This document shows, one piece after another, positions 17,199 to 24,637 of a DNA stretch of 64,000 nucleotides. Origin of the DNA: Novosphingobium profundi (GTDB lineage: Bacteria > Pseudomonadota > Alphaproteobacteria > Sphingomonadales > Sphingomonadaceae); the NCBI RefSeq assembly GCF_020524485.1, contig NZ_JAIVLF010000004.1, positions 682,001-746,000 of the forward strand, read 5' to 3'. Each line of letters opens with the position of its first letter. Positions within the stretch are counted from its first letter, which is position 1. A program made the position numbers and the translations under genes. The notes beneath the pieces are model-generated. The model was not told the DNA's origin. It saw only the letters and a list, made by a program, of their open reading frames with translations, and did not search any database.

Positions 17199-18238
17199 AG
17201 GGGATTCCATTCCTCGGTTGGGGCAAGCGGCGCGAAGATGGCCGCGATGGCCGCATCTGTCACGCCTTCGGGCGTGGCCGGGTTCCAGGCGGGCGCATTG
17301 TCCTTGTCGACGATGACCGCGCGCACGCCCTCGGCAAAATCGGGCAGGACCAGCACGCGTGCCGCGATCCGGTATTCCATCGCCATTTCCTCGGCGAAGC
17401 TTTCCAGCGTCAGAGACTGGGCGAGTTCGTGCAGCGCGACCTTGCAGGCCTGCGGGCTCTTGGTGCGCAGCGTAGCCAGTTCCTTTGCCGCCCATTCGCT
17501 GTCGTCCGCTTCGAGCGAGGCGAGCACGTCCTCCAGTGTATCGAAGGCGAAGTGCCGCGCAATCAACCCTTCATTGGCGGCTACCTTGGCTTCTGGCGGC
17601 ACCTCAGCCAGGTCCGACAGGACAGCCTCTATCCCCTCACCCTCGCCGATCCGGTGCTTGGCCTGGTCCTGCGCCGCAACGGGCAGATAGTGCGTGGCAA
17701 GGCCGGTGTGGAGGCACTCCGCACCATCAAACCGCGCGCCGGTCAGCGCCAGGAAGTGCCCGATCCGCCCCGGCAGGCGCGAGAGATACCAGCCCCCGCC
17801 GACATCCGGGAACAGACCGATGCCAGTCTCGGGCATGGCAAAGCGCGTGTTCTCGGTCGCCACGCGGTAGGTCGCGGGCTGTGCGATGCCAACGCCGCCG
17901 CCCATCGTGATCCCGTCCATGAAGGCAACGACCGGCTTGGCGTAGGTGAACAGCAGGTGGTTGAGGCGGTATTCGTGAAGGAAGAAGCGGCGGCCCGAAA
18001 TGCCGCCGTCTTCCAGCGCGGAGCGGCGCAGGAGATTGATGTCGCCACCGGCGCAGAACCCCCGTCCTTGCGCGTGCTCGATGATGACAACGCCCACGCT
18101 GTCGTCCTGGGCAAAGGCCTGGAGGGCCTCGATCATGGTCTCGCACATCGCCGTCGTCAGGGCGTGGATCGCCTTGGGACGGTTGAGCGAGATAATGGCG
18201 GCAACACCCTCGCGCCGGGTCAGCACTTCATCAGTCAT
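17195..18238 (-). CDS. 3-hydroxyisobutyryl-CoA hydrolase (HIBCH family)
   Basis: This 347-residue crotonase-fold protein belongs to the 3-hydroxyisobutyryl-CoA hydrolase branch. It is about 85 residues longer than plain hydratases and carries the HIBCH signatures [23 protein letters not shown] and [23 protein letters not shown]. The C-terminal part has [21 protein letters not shown], also typical. It frees 3-hydroxyisobutyrate for MmsB. It sits 16 nt downstream of the acyl-CoA dehydrogenase and overlaps the hydratase by 4 nt, giving the pathway in near order. Confidence 0.92.
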   Translation of the reverse strand: MTDEVLTRREGVAAIISLNRPKAIHALTTAMCETMIEALQAFAQDDSVGVVIIEHAQGRGFCAGGDINLLRRSALEDGGISGRRFFLHEYRLNHLLFTYAKPVVAFMDGITMGGGVGIAQPATYRVATENTRFAMPETGIGLFPDVGGGWYLSRLPGRIGHFLALTGARFDGAECLHTGLATHYLPVAAQDQAKHRIGEGEGIEAVLSDLAEVPPEAKVAANEGLIARHFAFDTLEDVLASLEADDSEWAAKELATLRTKSPQACKVALHELAQSLTLESFAEEMAMEYRIAARVLVLPDFAEGVRAVIVDKDNAPAWNPATPEGVTDAAIAAIFAPLAPTEEWNPL

Positions 18239-18254
18239 TTCATCACCCTAACGC

Positions 18255-19397
18255 CTAGTTCAGGAGGTCGCGACCAATAATCATGCGCATGACCTCGTTC
18301 GTGCCCTCAAGGATGCGATGGACGCGAAGGTCCCGCCAGAACCGCTCGATCGGGTAGTCGCGCAAGTAGCCGTAGCCGCCGAAAAGCTGGAGCGCGCGGT
18401 CGACCACCGAGGAACCGGTGTCGGTCGCCATCATCTTGGCCATGGCGGCAAAGCGGGTCTTGTCTGGCGCCCCGGACGTGACCTTGGCCGCGGCGAGATA
18501 GAGGAGCGCGCGTGCAGCTTCGAGTTCGGTCGCCATATCGGCAAGCTGGAACTGCGTGTTCTGGAATGCGGCGAGTGGCTGGTCGAACTGCTTTCGGTCC
18601 TTCACGTAGGCAATCGCCTCGTCGAGACAGCGCTGCGCCCCGCCAAGCGAACAGGCGCCAATGTTGAGACGCCCACCATCGAGCCCGGCCATGGCGAACT
18701 TGAAGCCGTCGCCTTCAGCTCCCACGCAGTTGGCCGCAGGCACTCGGCAATCTTCGAGGATCACCTGGGCTGTGGGCGAGGCGTTCCAGCCCAGCTTCTT
18801 CTCGGGCGCGCCGAAAGAGAGGCCCTCCATGCCCTTTTCCAGAAGGAAGCAGGATATCCCGCGCGTCTTGTGCTCCCCCGTGCGCGCCATGACGAGGTAG
18901 ATATCGTTCACCCCGCCGCCCGAAATGAACTGCTTGGTGCCGTTGAGGATATAGTCCTCGCCCTCGCGCCGCGCGGTCGTCTTGAGCGCGGCCGCATCCG
19001 AGCCCGAGGAAGGTTCGGTGAGGCAGTAGGACGCAATCGTCTCCATCGCGACGAGGCCGGGAAGGTAGCGCTCTTTCAGTGCCGCATCCCCGAAGCTGTC
19101 GAGCATCCAGGTCGCCATGTTGTGGATCGAGATATAGGCGCTCGTTGCCGGGCAGCCGTAAGCCATTGCCTCCATGATGAGGGCCGCCTCCAGACGGCCA
19201 AGGCCGATGCCCCCGCCCTCTTCCGAGACGTAGATCGCCCCGAAGCCGAGTTCGCCCGCCGCCTTCCAGACATCGACGGGGTAATGGGCGCTTTCATCCC
19301 ACTCGGCCGCGAAGGGGGTGATCTTCTCGGCGGTGAACTTCGCGGCCATGTCGCGGATCGCGACCTGGTCCTCGCTGAAGGCAAAGGGATCGGTCAT
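18255..19397 (-). CDS. Acyl-CoA dehydrogenase, probably isobutyryl-CoA dehydrogenase
   Basis: A 380-residue FAD-dependent acyl-CoA dehydrogenase. It shows the CLTEPSSGSDAAALKTTA flavin/substrate motif, QFISGGGVNDIYLVMART, and the C-terminal FGGYGYLRDYPIERFWRD and RVHRILEGTNEVMR, whose Glu in LEGT is the usual catalytic base. Co-location with hydratase, 3-hydroxyisobutyryl-CoA hydrolase, mmsB and mmsA suggests it converts isobutyryl-CoA to methacrylyl-CoA. Other short branched acyl-CoAs remain possible. The lipoprotein gene precedes it by 35 nt. Confidence 0.9.
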   Translation of the reverse strand: MTDPFAFSEDQVAIRDMAAKFTAEKITPFAAEWDESAHYPVDVWKAAGELGFGAIYVSEEGGGIGLGRLEAALIMEAMAYGCPATSAYISIHNMATWMLDSFGDAALKERYLPGLVAMETIASYCLTEPSSGSDAAALKTTARREGEDYILNGTKQFISGGGVNDIYLVMARTGEHKTRGISCFLLEKGMEGLSFGAPEKKLGWNASPTAQVILEDCRVPAANCVGAEGDGFKFAMAGLDGGRLNIGACSLGGAQRCLDEAIAYVKDRKQFDQPLAAFQNTQFQLADMATELEAARALLYLAAAKVTSGAPDKTRFAAMAKMMATDTGSSVVDRALQLFGGYGYLRDYPIERFWRDLRVHRILEGTNEVMRMIIGRDLLN

Positions 19398-19432
19398 CTT
19401 CGTTCAGGGCTCTCTCATGGATCTGGCGCCTC

Positions 19433-19918
19433 TTACGGGCACTTGGTGTAGGTCAGCGGCTCGGGTGCGGCGTCCGCGCCCTTGTCGGTGCGCACGAGGG
19501 TGGCGCCCCCGTCGGGCGAACGCAAGGTGACATCGAGGTCCCAGGTCTGCCCCTCGCCCTCGAAGGCAAAGGCGCCTGTCACCGCGTTTTCGGCGATGGA
19601 CTCGATCTCGCCCAGTTCCGCCATCGATTCGTAGAATTCCAGATCCTTCGCGCCGACCGTCATCAGCCCCTTGGCCGCCGCCGGATCGCCGGTGCAATCG
19701 AGCTTCACCAGCCCCCAACGGCCGCGCAGCATCGGCGGGATCGAGGTGGTGTCGGCGAGGTCGGTGGCCGAGGCCGTGGGTTCGGGCAACGCAGGCTCCG
19801 TCATCCCTTCCGCTCCGATCGGTGCGGCATCGCTGGCGGCTCCCTGCGGTTCGGGCTCGGACGAGCAGGCCGCAAGCAGCACCACGAGAGGAAAGGCGAA
19901 AGCGAGACCGCGACGCAT
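19433..19918 (-). CDS. Putative lipoprotein within the valine cluster
   Basis: A 161-residue secreted protein with a lipoprotein signal: MRRGLAFAFPLVVLLAAC, lipobox LAAC at residues 17-20 as read. A low-complexity Pro/Ala/Glu linker to about residue 60 follows. A compact domain with two cysteines (KLDCTGDPAAAKGL and the C-terminal TKCP) could carry a disulfide. The layout resembles small periplasmic proteins of unknown function; I cannot name the family. ATG 19918 has GGAG upstream. It lies between mmsA and the acyl-CoA dehydrogenase in the same orientation, which is odd for a catabolic operon. Confidence 0.65.
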   Translation of the reverse strand: MRRGLAFAFPLVVLLAACSSEPEPQGAASDAAPIGAEGMTEPALPEPTASATDLADTTSIPPMLRGRWGLVKLDCTGDPAAAKGLMTVGAKDLEFYESMAELGEIESIAENAVTGAFAFEGEGQTWDLDVTLRSPDGGATLVRTDKGADAAPEPLTYTKCP

Positions 19919-20043
19919 CAGGGAATACTCCTGCAAGGCTGAACCGGCCGGAGCGGCCGACGAGAAGACATGCGACAAGAACCCCCGTTCCCCCGTTCCT
20001 GTTCCTTCTTGCTGCGCGGCCAGCGACTTTCCAAGTCCAGGCC

Positions 20044-21582
20044 TCAGGCCATCGTCGGGATGATGAAGGCGCTGTCGCCCGCCCCGCCGCCATCGGGCCA
20101 GCGCTGGGTGACGAGCTTGGTCTTCGTCCAGAACCGCAGCCCTTCCATCCCGTACTGGTTGTGATCGCCAAAGGCCGAGCGCTTCCAGCCCCCGAAACTG
20201 TGGTAGGAAACCGGCACCGGAATGGGCACGTTGATGCCGACCATCCCCACCTCGACGCGGGCGGCAAATTCGCGGGCCGCGTGGCCGTTGCGCGTGAAGA
20301 TGGCGACGCCGTTGCCGTACTGGTGGCGCGAGGGCAGCGCCAGCGCTTCCTCGAAGCTCTCCGCGCGCACGATCTGAAGCACCGGCCCGAAGATCTCCTC
20401 CTTGTAGGCCGACATCTCGGGCGTCACCCGGTCGAACAGCGTGGGACCAAGGAAGTAGCCTTCCTCATATCCCTGGAGCGTGAAGCCGCGTCCGTCCGTG
20501 ACCAGTTCGGCACCTTCCTTGATGCCGGTTGCAATCCAGTCCTCGATCCGCGCCTTGTGCTGTGCGGTGACGACAGGCCCGTACTGCGCCTCGGGATCGG
20601 TCGAGATGCCGACCTTGAGCCCATCGATGGCGCGGACCAGCCGGGCGCGCAGAGCCTCGGCGGTTTCCTCGCCCACAGGCACCACGACGGGAAGCGCCAT
20701 GCAGCGCTCGCCCGCCGAACCGAAGGCCGCGCCGACAAGGTCCTCGACCGTGCGGTCGAGGTCGGCATCAGGCATGACGATGGCGTGGTTCTTCGCTCCG
20801 CCCATCGCCTGCACGCGCTTTCCAGCGGCGCTGCCGCGGCTGTAGACATAGTGCGCGATATCCGAGGACCCGACGAAGCTGACCGCCGCGATATCAGGGT
20901 GGTCGAGGATCGCATCGACCATGACCTTGTCGCCGTGGACGACCTGCAGCACGCCTTCGGGCGCGCCCGCCTCGCGGAACAGTTCGCACAGGCGGTTGGG
21001 CACGGACGGGTCGCGCTCGGAAGGCTTGAGGATGAAAGCGTTGCCGCAGGCGACGGCGGGCGCGAACATCCACATCGGGATCATCGCGGGAAAGTTGAAC
21101 GGAGTGATCCCCGCCCCCACGCCGAGCGGCTGGCGCATCGAATAGACATCGATGCCCGGCCCTGCGCCAAGGCTGTAGTCGCCCTTCAGCGCCTGCGGGA
21201 TGCCGCAGCAGAATTCGACCACTTCAAGCCCGCGCTGGATATCGCCCTTGGCATCCTCGACCACCTTGCCGTGCTCGCTGGAGAGGAGCTCGGCCAGCTC
21301 CTGCATGTTCGCCTCGATCAGCTGCTTGAAGGCGAACAGCACGCGCGCCCGCTTTTGCGGGTTGAGCGCGGCCCAGGCGGGCTGGGCTTCCTTCGCGGCC
21401 GCGACGGCGCGGTCCAGAACGGCATCCTCTCCCAGGACGACTTCGGCCTGAACCACGCCGCGATTGGGATCGTACACTGGTGCGGTCCGGTGCGCGGTCC
21501 GGGGCGCTCCAAAGCCGCCACCCGCACCGCCTGCGATCCTGTGCTCGATCCGTCGCATCCTCTCTCCTGTCGTCGTCGCCAT
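20044..21582 (-). CDS. mmsA: CoA-acylating methylmalonate-semialdehyde dehydrogenase MmsA
   Basis: MmsA converts methylmalonate semialdehyde plus CoA and NAD+ to propionyl-CoA and CO2, the last step of distal valine degradation. The 512-residue aldehyde dehydrogenase has PLGVGAGITPFNFPAMIP, FILKPSERDPSVP, the nucleophile C294 in GERCMALPV, and EEIFGPVLQ. GERCMA and GITPFNFP are the CoA-dependent subgroup forms. An alternative start at codon 9 has a closer GGAGAG. The gene heads the minus-strand cluster, divergent from LysR. Confidence 0.96.
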   Translation of the reverse strand: MATTTGERMRRIEHRIAGGAGGGFGAPRTAHRTAPVYDPNRGVVQAEVVLGEDAVLDRAVAAAKEAQPAWAALNPQKRARVLFAFKQLIEANMQELAELLSSEHGKVVEDAKGDIQRGLEVVEFCCGIPQALKGDYSLGAGPGIDVYSMRQPLGVGAGITPFNFPAMIPMWMFAPAVACGNAFILKPSERDPSVPNRLCELFREAGAPEGVLQVVHGDKVMVDAILDHPDIAAVSFVGSSDIAHYVYSRGSAAGKRVQAMGGAKNHAIVMPDADLDRTVEDLVGAAFGSAGERCMALPVVVPVGEETAEALRARLVRAIDGLKVGISTDPEAQYGPVVTAQHKARIEDWIATGIKEGAELVTDGRGFTLQGYEEGYFLGPTLFDRVTPEMSAYKEEIFGPVLQIVRAESFEEALALPSRHQYGNGVAIFTRNGHAAREFAARVEVGMVGINVPIPVPVSYHSFGGWKRSAFGDHNQYGMEGLRFWTKTKLVTQRWPDGGGAGDSAFIIPTMA

Positions 21583-21663
21583 GGGGGACGCTCCAGAACG
21601 CCCCCACAGGTGCTGTGCCGGTTCTTCTTACGTTCGGCTGCAGCCGGGATAAGACCCACACTA

Positions 21664-21711
21664 TTTGCAGGCAAGGTGCAGCTTTGTAATACTGTACTGC
21701 AAATTTGCAGT
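21664..21711. promoter_or_regulatory. Candidate LysR operator between mmsA and lysR
   Basis: ACTGCAAATTTGCAGT at 21696-21711 is a perfect 16-bp palindrome. A further half-site, TTTGCAG, stands at 21664-21670. Both lie in the 160-nt divergent region between mmsA and the LysR gene, where a LysR regulator usually binds a dyad site plus a second, weaker site. A direct binding test is needed to confirm it. Confidence 0.5.
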
Positions 21712-21742
21712 CATCATCACATCCGCGAGCTCAAGGTCCCAC

Positions 21743-22696
21743 ATGCCCATTCCCGACGCCGACTGGAGCGACTTCCAGGCCTTCCTTGCCATCGCGCGCA
21801 GCGGCCAGCTGGCTCGTGCAGCCCGGCGCCTCGGCGTAAACCCGACCACGATGGGCCGCCGCCTGCGCCGTCTCGAAGCGGCGCTGGGCACCACCCTCTT
21901 TGAGCAGACCCGCACCGGGCAGGTCCTCACCGAAGCGGGCGAGGCGCTGCTCGCTGCAGTCGAGCAGATGGACCGTGCCGCGGCCGGTATCACGGGGTCG
22001 GGCGAAGGCGAGGACGGGCTGACCGGCACCTTGCGGATCGGCACGCCCGAAGGCTTTGCCACCGATTTTCTCAGCCCCCGCCTCGTGCAGTTCCAGTCGC
22101 TTCACCCTGGCCTTGCAATCGACCTTGTCTCCGCGCCCGGCGAGGCGCTCAGTCCCGGTCGGCGCGAGGCCGACGTCGCGATCGTCCTCGCCCGGCCACG
22201 CAAGGGCCCGCTCGTCGCGCACAAGCTCGCCGACTATGCGCTCGGCCTCTACGCTTCGGCGGACTACCTTGCCGCGCACGGCGTTCCCCGGGCGCCCGCC
22301 GATCTCCTCGAAGGGCACCGCCTCGTGGGCTACATACCCGACCGGCTCCACGCCCCCGAACTGCGCTATCTCGACGAGGTCCATCCCGCCCTGAAAGCCA
22401 GCCTGCGCGCGCCCAGCATCACCGCGCAGCACAGCTTCATCGCCAACGGGGCCGGTGTTGGCGTGCTCCCCGCCTTCATGGCCCATGCCGATCCGCGCCT
22501 TGTCTCGGTGCTGTCCGACGTTCGGTTAGAGCGCGCCTTCTGGTTCGTCACACACGAGGATATCCGCCGTTTGCCGCGCATCCGCGCCTTCCGGCAATGG
22601 CTTGACGAAACGGTCCGTGCGGGCGAGGAGGTCCTCATGCCGCGAGGCGCACGCGCCGCGCCCGAAAACGCACGTAAAAAGGAACTCCCATCTTGA
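21743..22696 (+). CDS. LysR-family regulator, probable regulator of the valine cluster
   Basis: A 317-residue LysR regulator. The N-terminal winged HTH is at about residues 5-65 (DFQAFLAIARSGQLARAARRLGVNPTTMGRRLRRLEAALGT, in parts) and the effector domain is from about 90 to 290. The position opposite mmsA, with a strong palindrome between, suggests it controls the valine-degradation genes. ATG 21743 has AAGG upstream and matches the usual LysR start; the frame is open further upstream but lacks family similarity. Its stop overlaps a TTG start of the flavin reductase (TTGA). Confidence 0.9.
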   Translation: MPIPDADWSDFQAFLAIARSGQLARAARRLGVNPTTMGRRLRRLEAALGTTLFEQTRTGQVLTEAGEALLAAVEQMDRAAAGITGSGEGEDGLTGTLRIGTPEGFATDFLSPRLVQFQSLHPGLAIDLVSAPGEALSPGRREADVAIVLARPRKGPLVAHKLADYALGLYASADYLAAHGVPRAPADLLEGHRLVGYIPDRLHAPELRYLDEVHPALKASLRAPSITAQHSFIANGAGVGVLPAFMAHADPRLVSVLSDVRLERAFWFVTHEDIRRLPRIRAFRQWLDETVRAGEEVLMPRGARAAPENARKKELPS

Positions 22697-23184
22697 CGAC
22701 AACCATGATCGATCCGGCCGAATTCCGCAAGGTCCTCGGCAGCTACCCGACGGGTGTGTGCGTCATCACCGCGCTGGACGGCGAGAAGCCGGCTGGCATG
22801 GTCGTCGGCTCGTTCACTTCGGTCTCACTCGATCCCCCGCTTGTCGGCTTCTTCCCCGACAAGTCGTCCTCGTCCTGGCCGCTGATCGAGAAGCACGGCC
22901 ACTTCTGCGTGAATGTCATGGGCTCGGACCAGCAGGACGTGTGCCGCTCGGTCGCGGCCAAAGGCGCCGAGAAGTTCGTCGGCGTGGACTACGTCCTCTC
23001 GGACAACAAGCTGCCGGTCATCGCCAACTCGATCGCCAGCATCGAGTGCGAGCTTTACTCGGTCACCGAGGCGGGCGACCACTGGTTCGTGCTGGGCCAG
23101 GTGCTGAAGATGGAGACCGTGCGTAACGACGATCCCATGCTCTTCCACCGCGGCCGTTACGGCGGTTTTGCCGAGCGCATGTAA
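22693..23184 (+). CDS. Flavin reductase family protein
   Basis: A 163-residue FMN-binding split-barrel protein of the flavin-reductase group. It carries FRKVLGSYPTGVCVITAL, GMVVGSFTSVSLDPPLVGF, HFCVNVMGSDQQDVCR and a C-terminal HRGRYGGF. Such proteins give reduced flavin to two-component monooxygenases or act as small reductases; no partner oxygenase is nearby. TTG at 22693 overlaps the LysR stop and has AAGGA about 10 nt upstream; ATG 22705 is the alternative. Coupling to the regulator is therefore likely. The transcript should end at the following hairpin. Confidence 0.85.
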   Translation: MTTTMIDPAEFRKVLGSYPTGVCVITALDGEKPAGMVVGSFTSVSLDPPLVGFFPDKSSSSWPLIEKHGHFCVNVMGSDQQDVCRSVAAKGAEKFVGVDYVLSDNKLPVIANSIASIECELYSVTEAGDHWFVLGQVLKMETVRNDDPMLFHRGRYGGFAERM

Positions 23185-23206
23185 GCGCTTCGCCCAAGGC
23201 GGAACC

Positions 23207-23247
23207 GAAAAAGGCCGCGCCCCCGGATGGGAGGCGCGGCCTTTTTC
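23207..23247. terminator. Bidirectional intrinsic terminator
   Basis: AAAAAGGCCGCGCC and GGCGCGGCCTTTTT form a 14-bp stem around a loop of about 10 nt, flanked by A and T runs. It can therefore stop the flavin-reductase transcript on plus and the acyltransferase transcript on minus. Confidence 0.9.
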
Positions 23248-23269
23248 ATGGGGCCTATGTCCGTCTGCC

Positions 23270-24463
23270 TCAGCTGTTGGCCGCAGGCCCCGGATCGGCC
23301 TTGGGCAAGCGGTGCGTCTTGTGGCGCTTGAGGCCGATCAAGGGGCGCAGCGGCCCGACCTCGCGGCCGATGAGGTAGAACAGCCAGGACCCTACCGCGA
23401 CCGCGCCGCACAGGATCGCAAACTCGGGAAGCGCGGTCAGCCCCCAGTCGCGGATCGGGTACATGACGAGGACCATGATCGTCTGGTGCGCGATGTAGAC
23501 CGGGAACACCGCCTCGGACAGCGTCTGGCGCCAGGGGTGGTTGAAGTTCCAGAAGCGGTCCGCGATCCCGAACAGGGCAATGACCGCCGCCCAGCTTTCC
23601 ACCGACTTGGCCAGGATCAGCGCGTGGCGCCATTCCTGGGGCGTCGCGATCCGGCCCGGGTAGAGCCAGGAATCGCGCGCGACCCAGAAGAACCCAGCCA
23701 GCGCGAGCGCAGCGGCGATCGGCCACTGGCGCGCAATCGAAGCGCGAAGCGCCGACGAGCCGCGCAGGAGGAAGCCGAACAGGAACATGCCCCCATAATG
23801 GAGGTGTGCCGCGCGGTCATTCAGCAGGTTGTGCATGTCGGTCCAGCCATAGGGCACGTAGTTGCGCACCAGGTAGACCAGCGCGATGCCCGCCGGGATC
23901 AGCAGCGGTCCGGCAAACAGCCGCTCGAAACCCAGGCGCAGCGCCGCCTGCCAGGAGGCGGGCAGCACCAGCATGATCCCGCACATCGCCAGCGTGTAGG
24001 CCAGCAAGTGGATCACGAACCACAGGTGCATGATGCGCGGCACGTATTCGTAGCGGATCTTCTGGAAGCTGAAGGCGTCGTGCAGGAAGTAGTAGAGGTA
24101 GTTGTGTTCGTACCCACTGTTGACGAGGCCCATATAGGGCTGGGGCGGAACCACCACGATCAGCCCAAAGGCCAGCGGAATGCCCAGGCGCTTGATCCGG
24201 CTCCAGCCGAACTCCGACACCTGCCCCTTGTCGCGCGCCAGCAGCGCCGCGCTGGCATAGCCCGAGATCGCGAAGAGGAGCGCGAGGCGCCAGGCGCTCA
24301 TGCCCAGAAGCGGGATCTCGGCCCACCACACCACACCGCGCGTGGGCGTCTGGTACCCCCAGGCGGTGAAGGAATAGCCCACGTGGTAGAAGATCAGGAG
24401 GATGAACGCACCGATGCGCAGCCAGTCCATTCCGTAGTGACGCTGTGAAGGAGCGGGAGTCAT
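23270..24463 (-). CDS. Acyltransferase 3 family membrane protein
   Basis: A 397-residue polytopic inner-membrane acyltransferase (acyltransferase 3/OpgC-like). The N-terminal GMDWLRIGAFILLIFYHVGY carries the conserved histidine, with about ten hydrophobic segments. The C-terminus has FPVYIAHQTIMVLV, typical of the fold. Members O-acylate lipids, glucans or surface polysaccharides with groups such as acetyl or succinyl. No polysaccharide cluster surrounds this gene, so the acceptor is unknown. It ends in the shared terminator and starts 174 nt from the divergent double-HTH LacI gene. Confidence 0.85.
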   Translation of the reverse strand: MTPAPSQRHYGMDWLRIGAFILLIFYHVGYSFTAWGYQTPTRGVVWWAEIPLLGMSAWRLALLFAISGYASAALLARDKGQVSEFGWSRIKRLGIPLAFGLIVVVPPQPYMGLVNSGYEHNYLYYFLHDAFSFQKIRYEYVPRIMHLWFVIHLLAYTLAMCGIMLVLPASWQAALRLGFERLFAGPLLIPAGIALVYLVRNYVPYGWTDMHNLLNDRAAHLHYGGMFLFGFLLRGSSALRASIARQWPIAAALALAGFFWVARDSWLYPGRIATPQEWRHALILAKSVESWAAVIALFGIADRFWNFNHPWRQTLSEAVFPVYIAHQTIMVLVMYPIRDWGLTALPEFAILCGAVAVGSWLFYLIGREVGPLRPLIGLKRHKTHRLPKADPGPAANS

Positions 24464-24637
24464 CCAGGTACCATGTCAAAGCCGATCGGGCGGCAGGAAG
24501 GTGGTCCTTTAGGCGGGTTCATCAGGCGGCGCAATTGCCGCCTCGGCGCGCGTGAGGCCGCCGGCGGAGAACGCACCCCTCCGTTTCGGATCGAACACCC
24601 TTGGCCAGCGCTGTCAGGACGAGGCACCAGTCCCTGC

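Noticed and set aside
19822..21903. 693-codon open frame opposite mmsA
   Set aside because: It covers several real genes in antisense and shows no domain; the minus-strand mmsA has the nucleophile Cys and family motifs.
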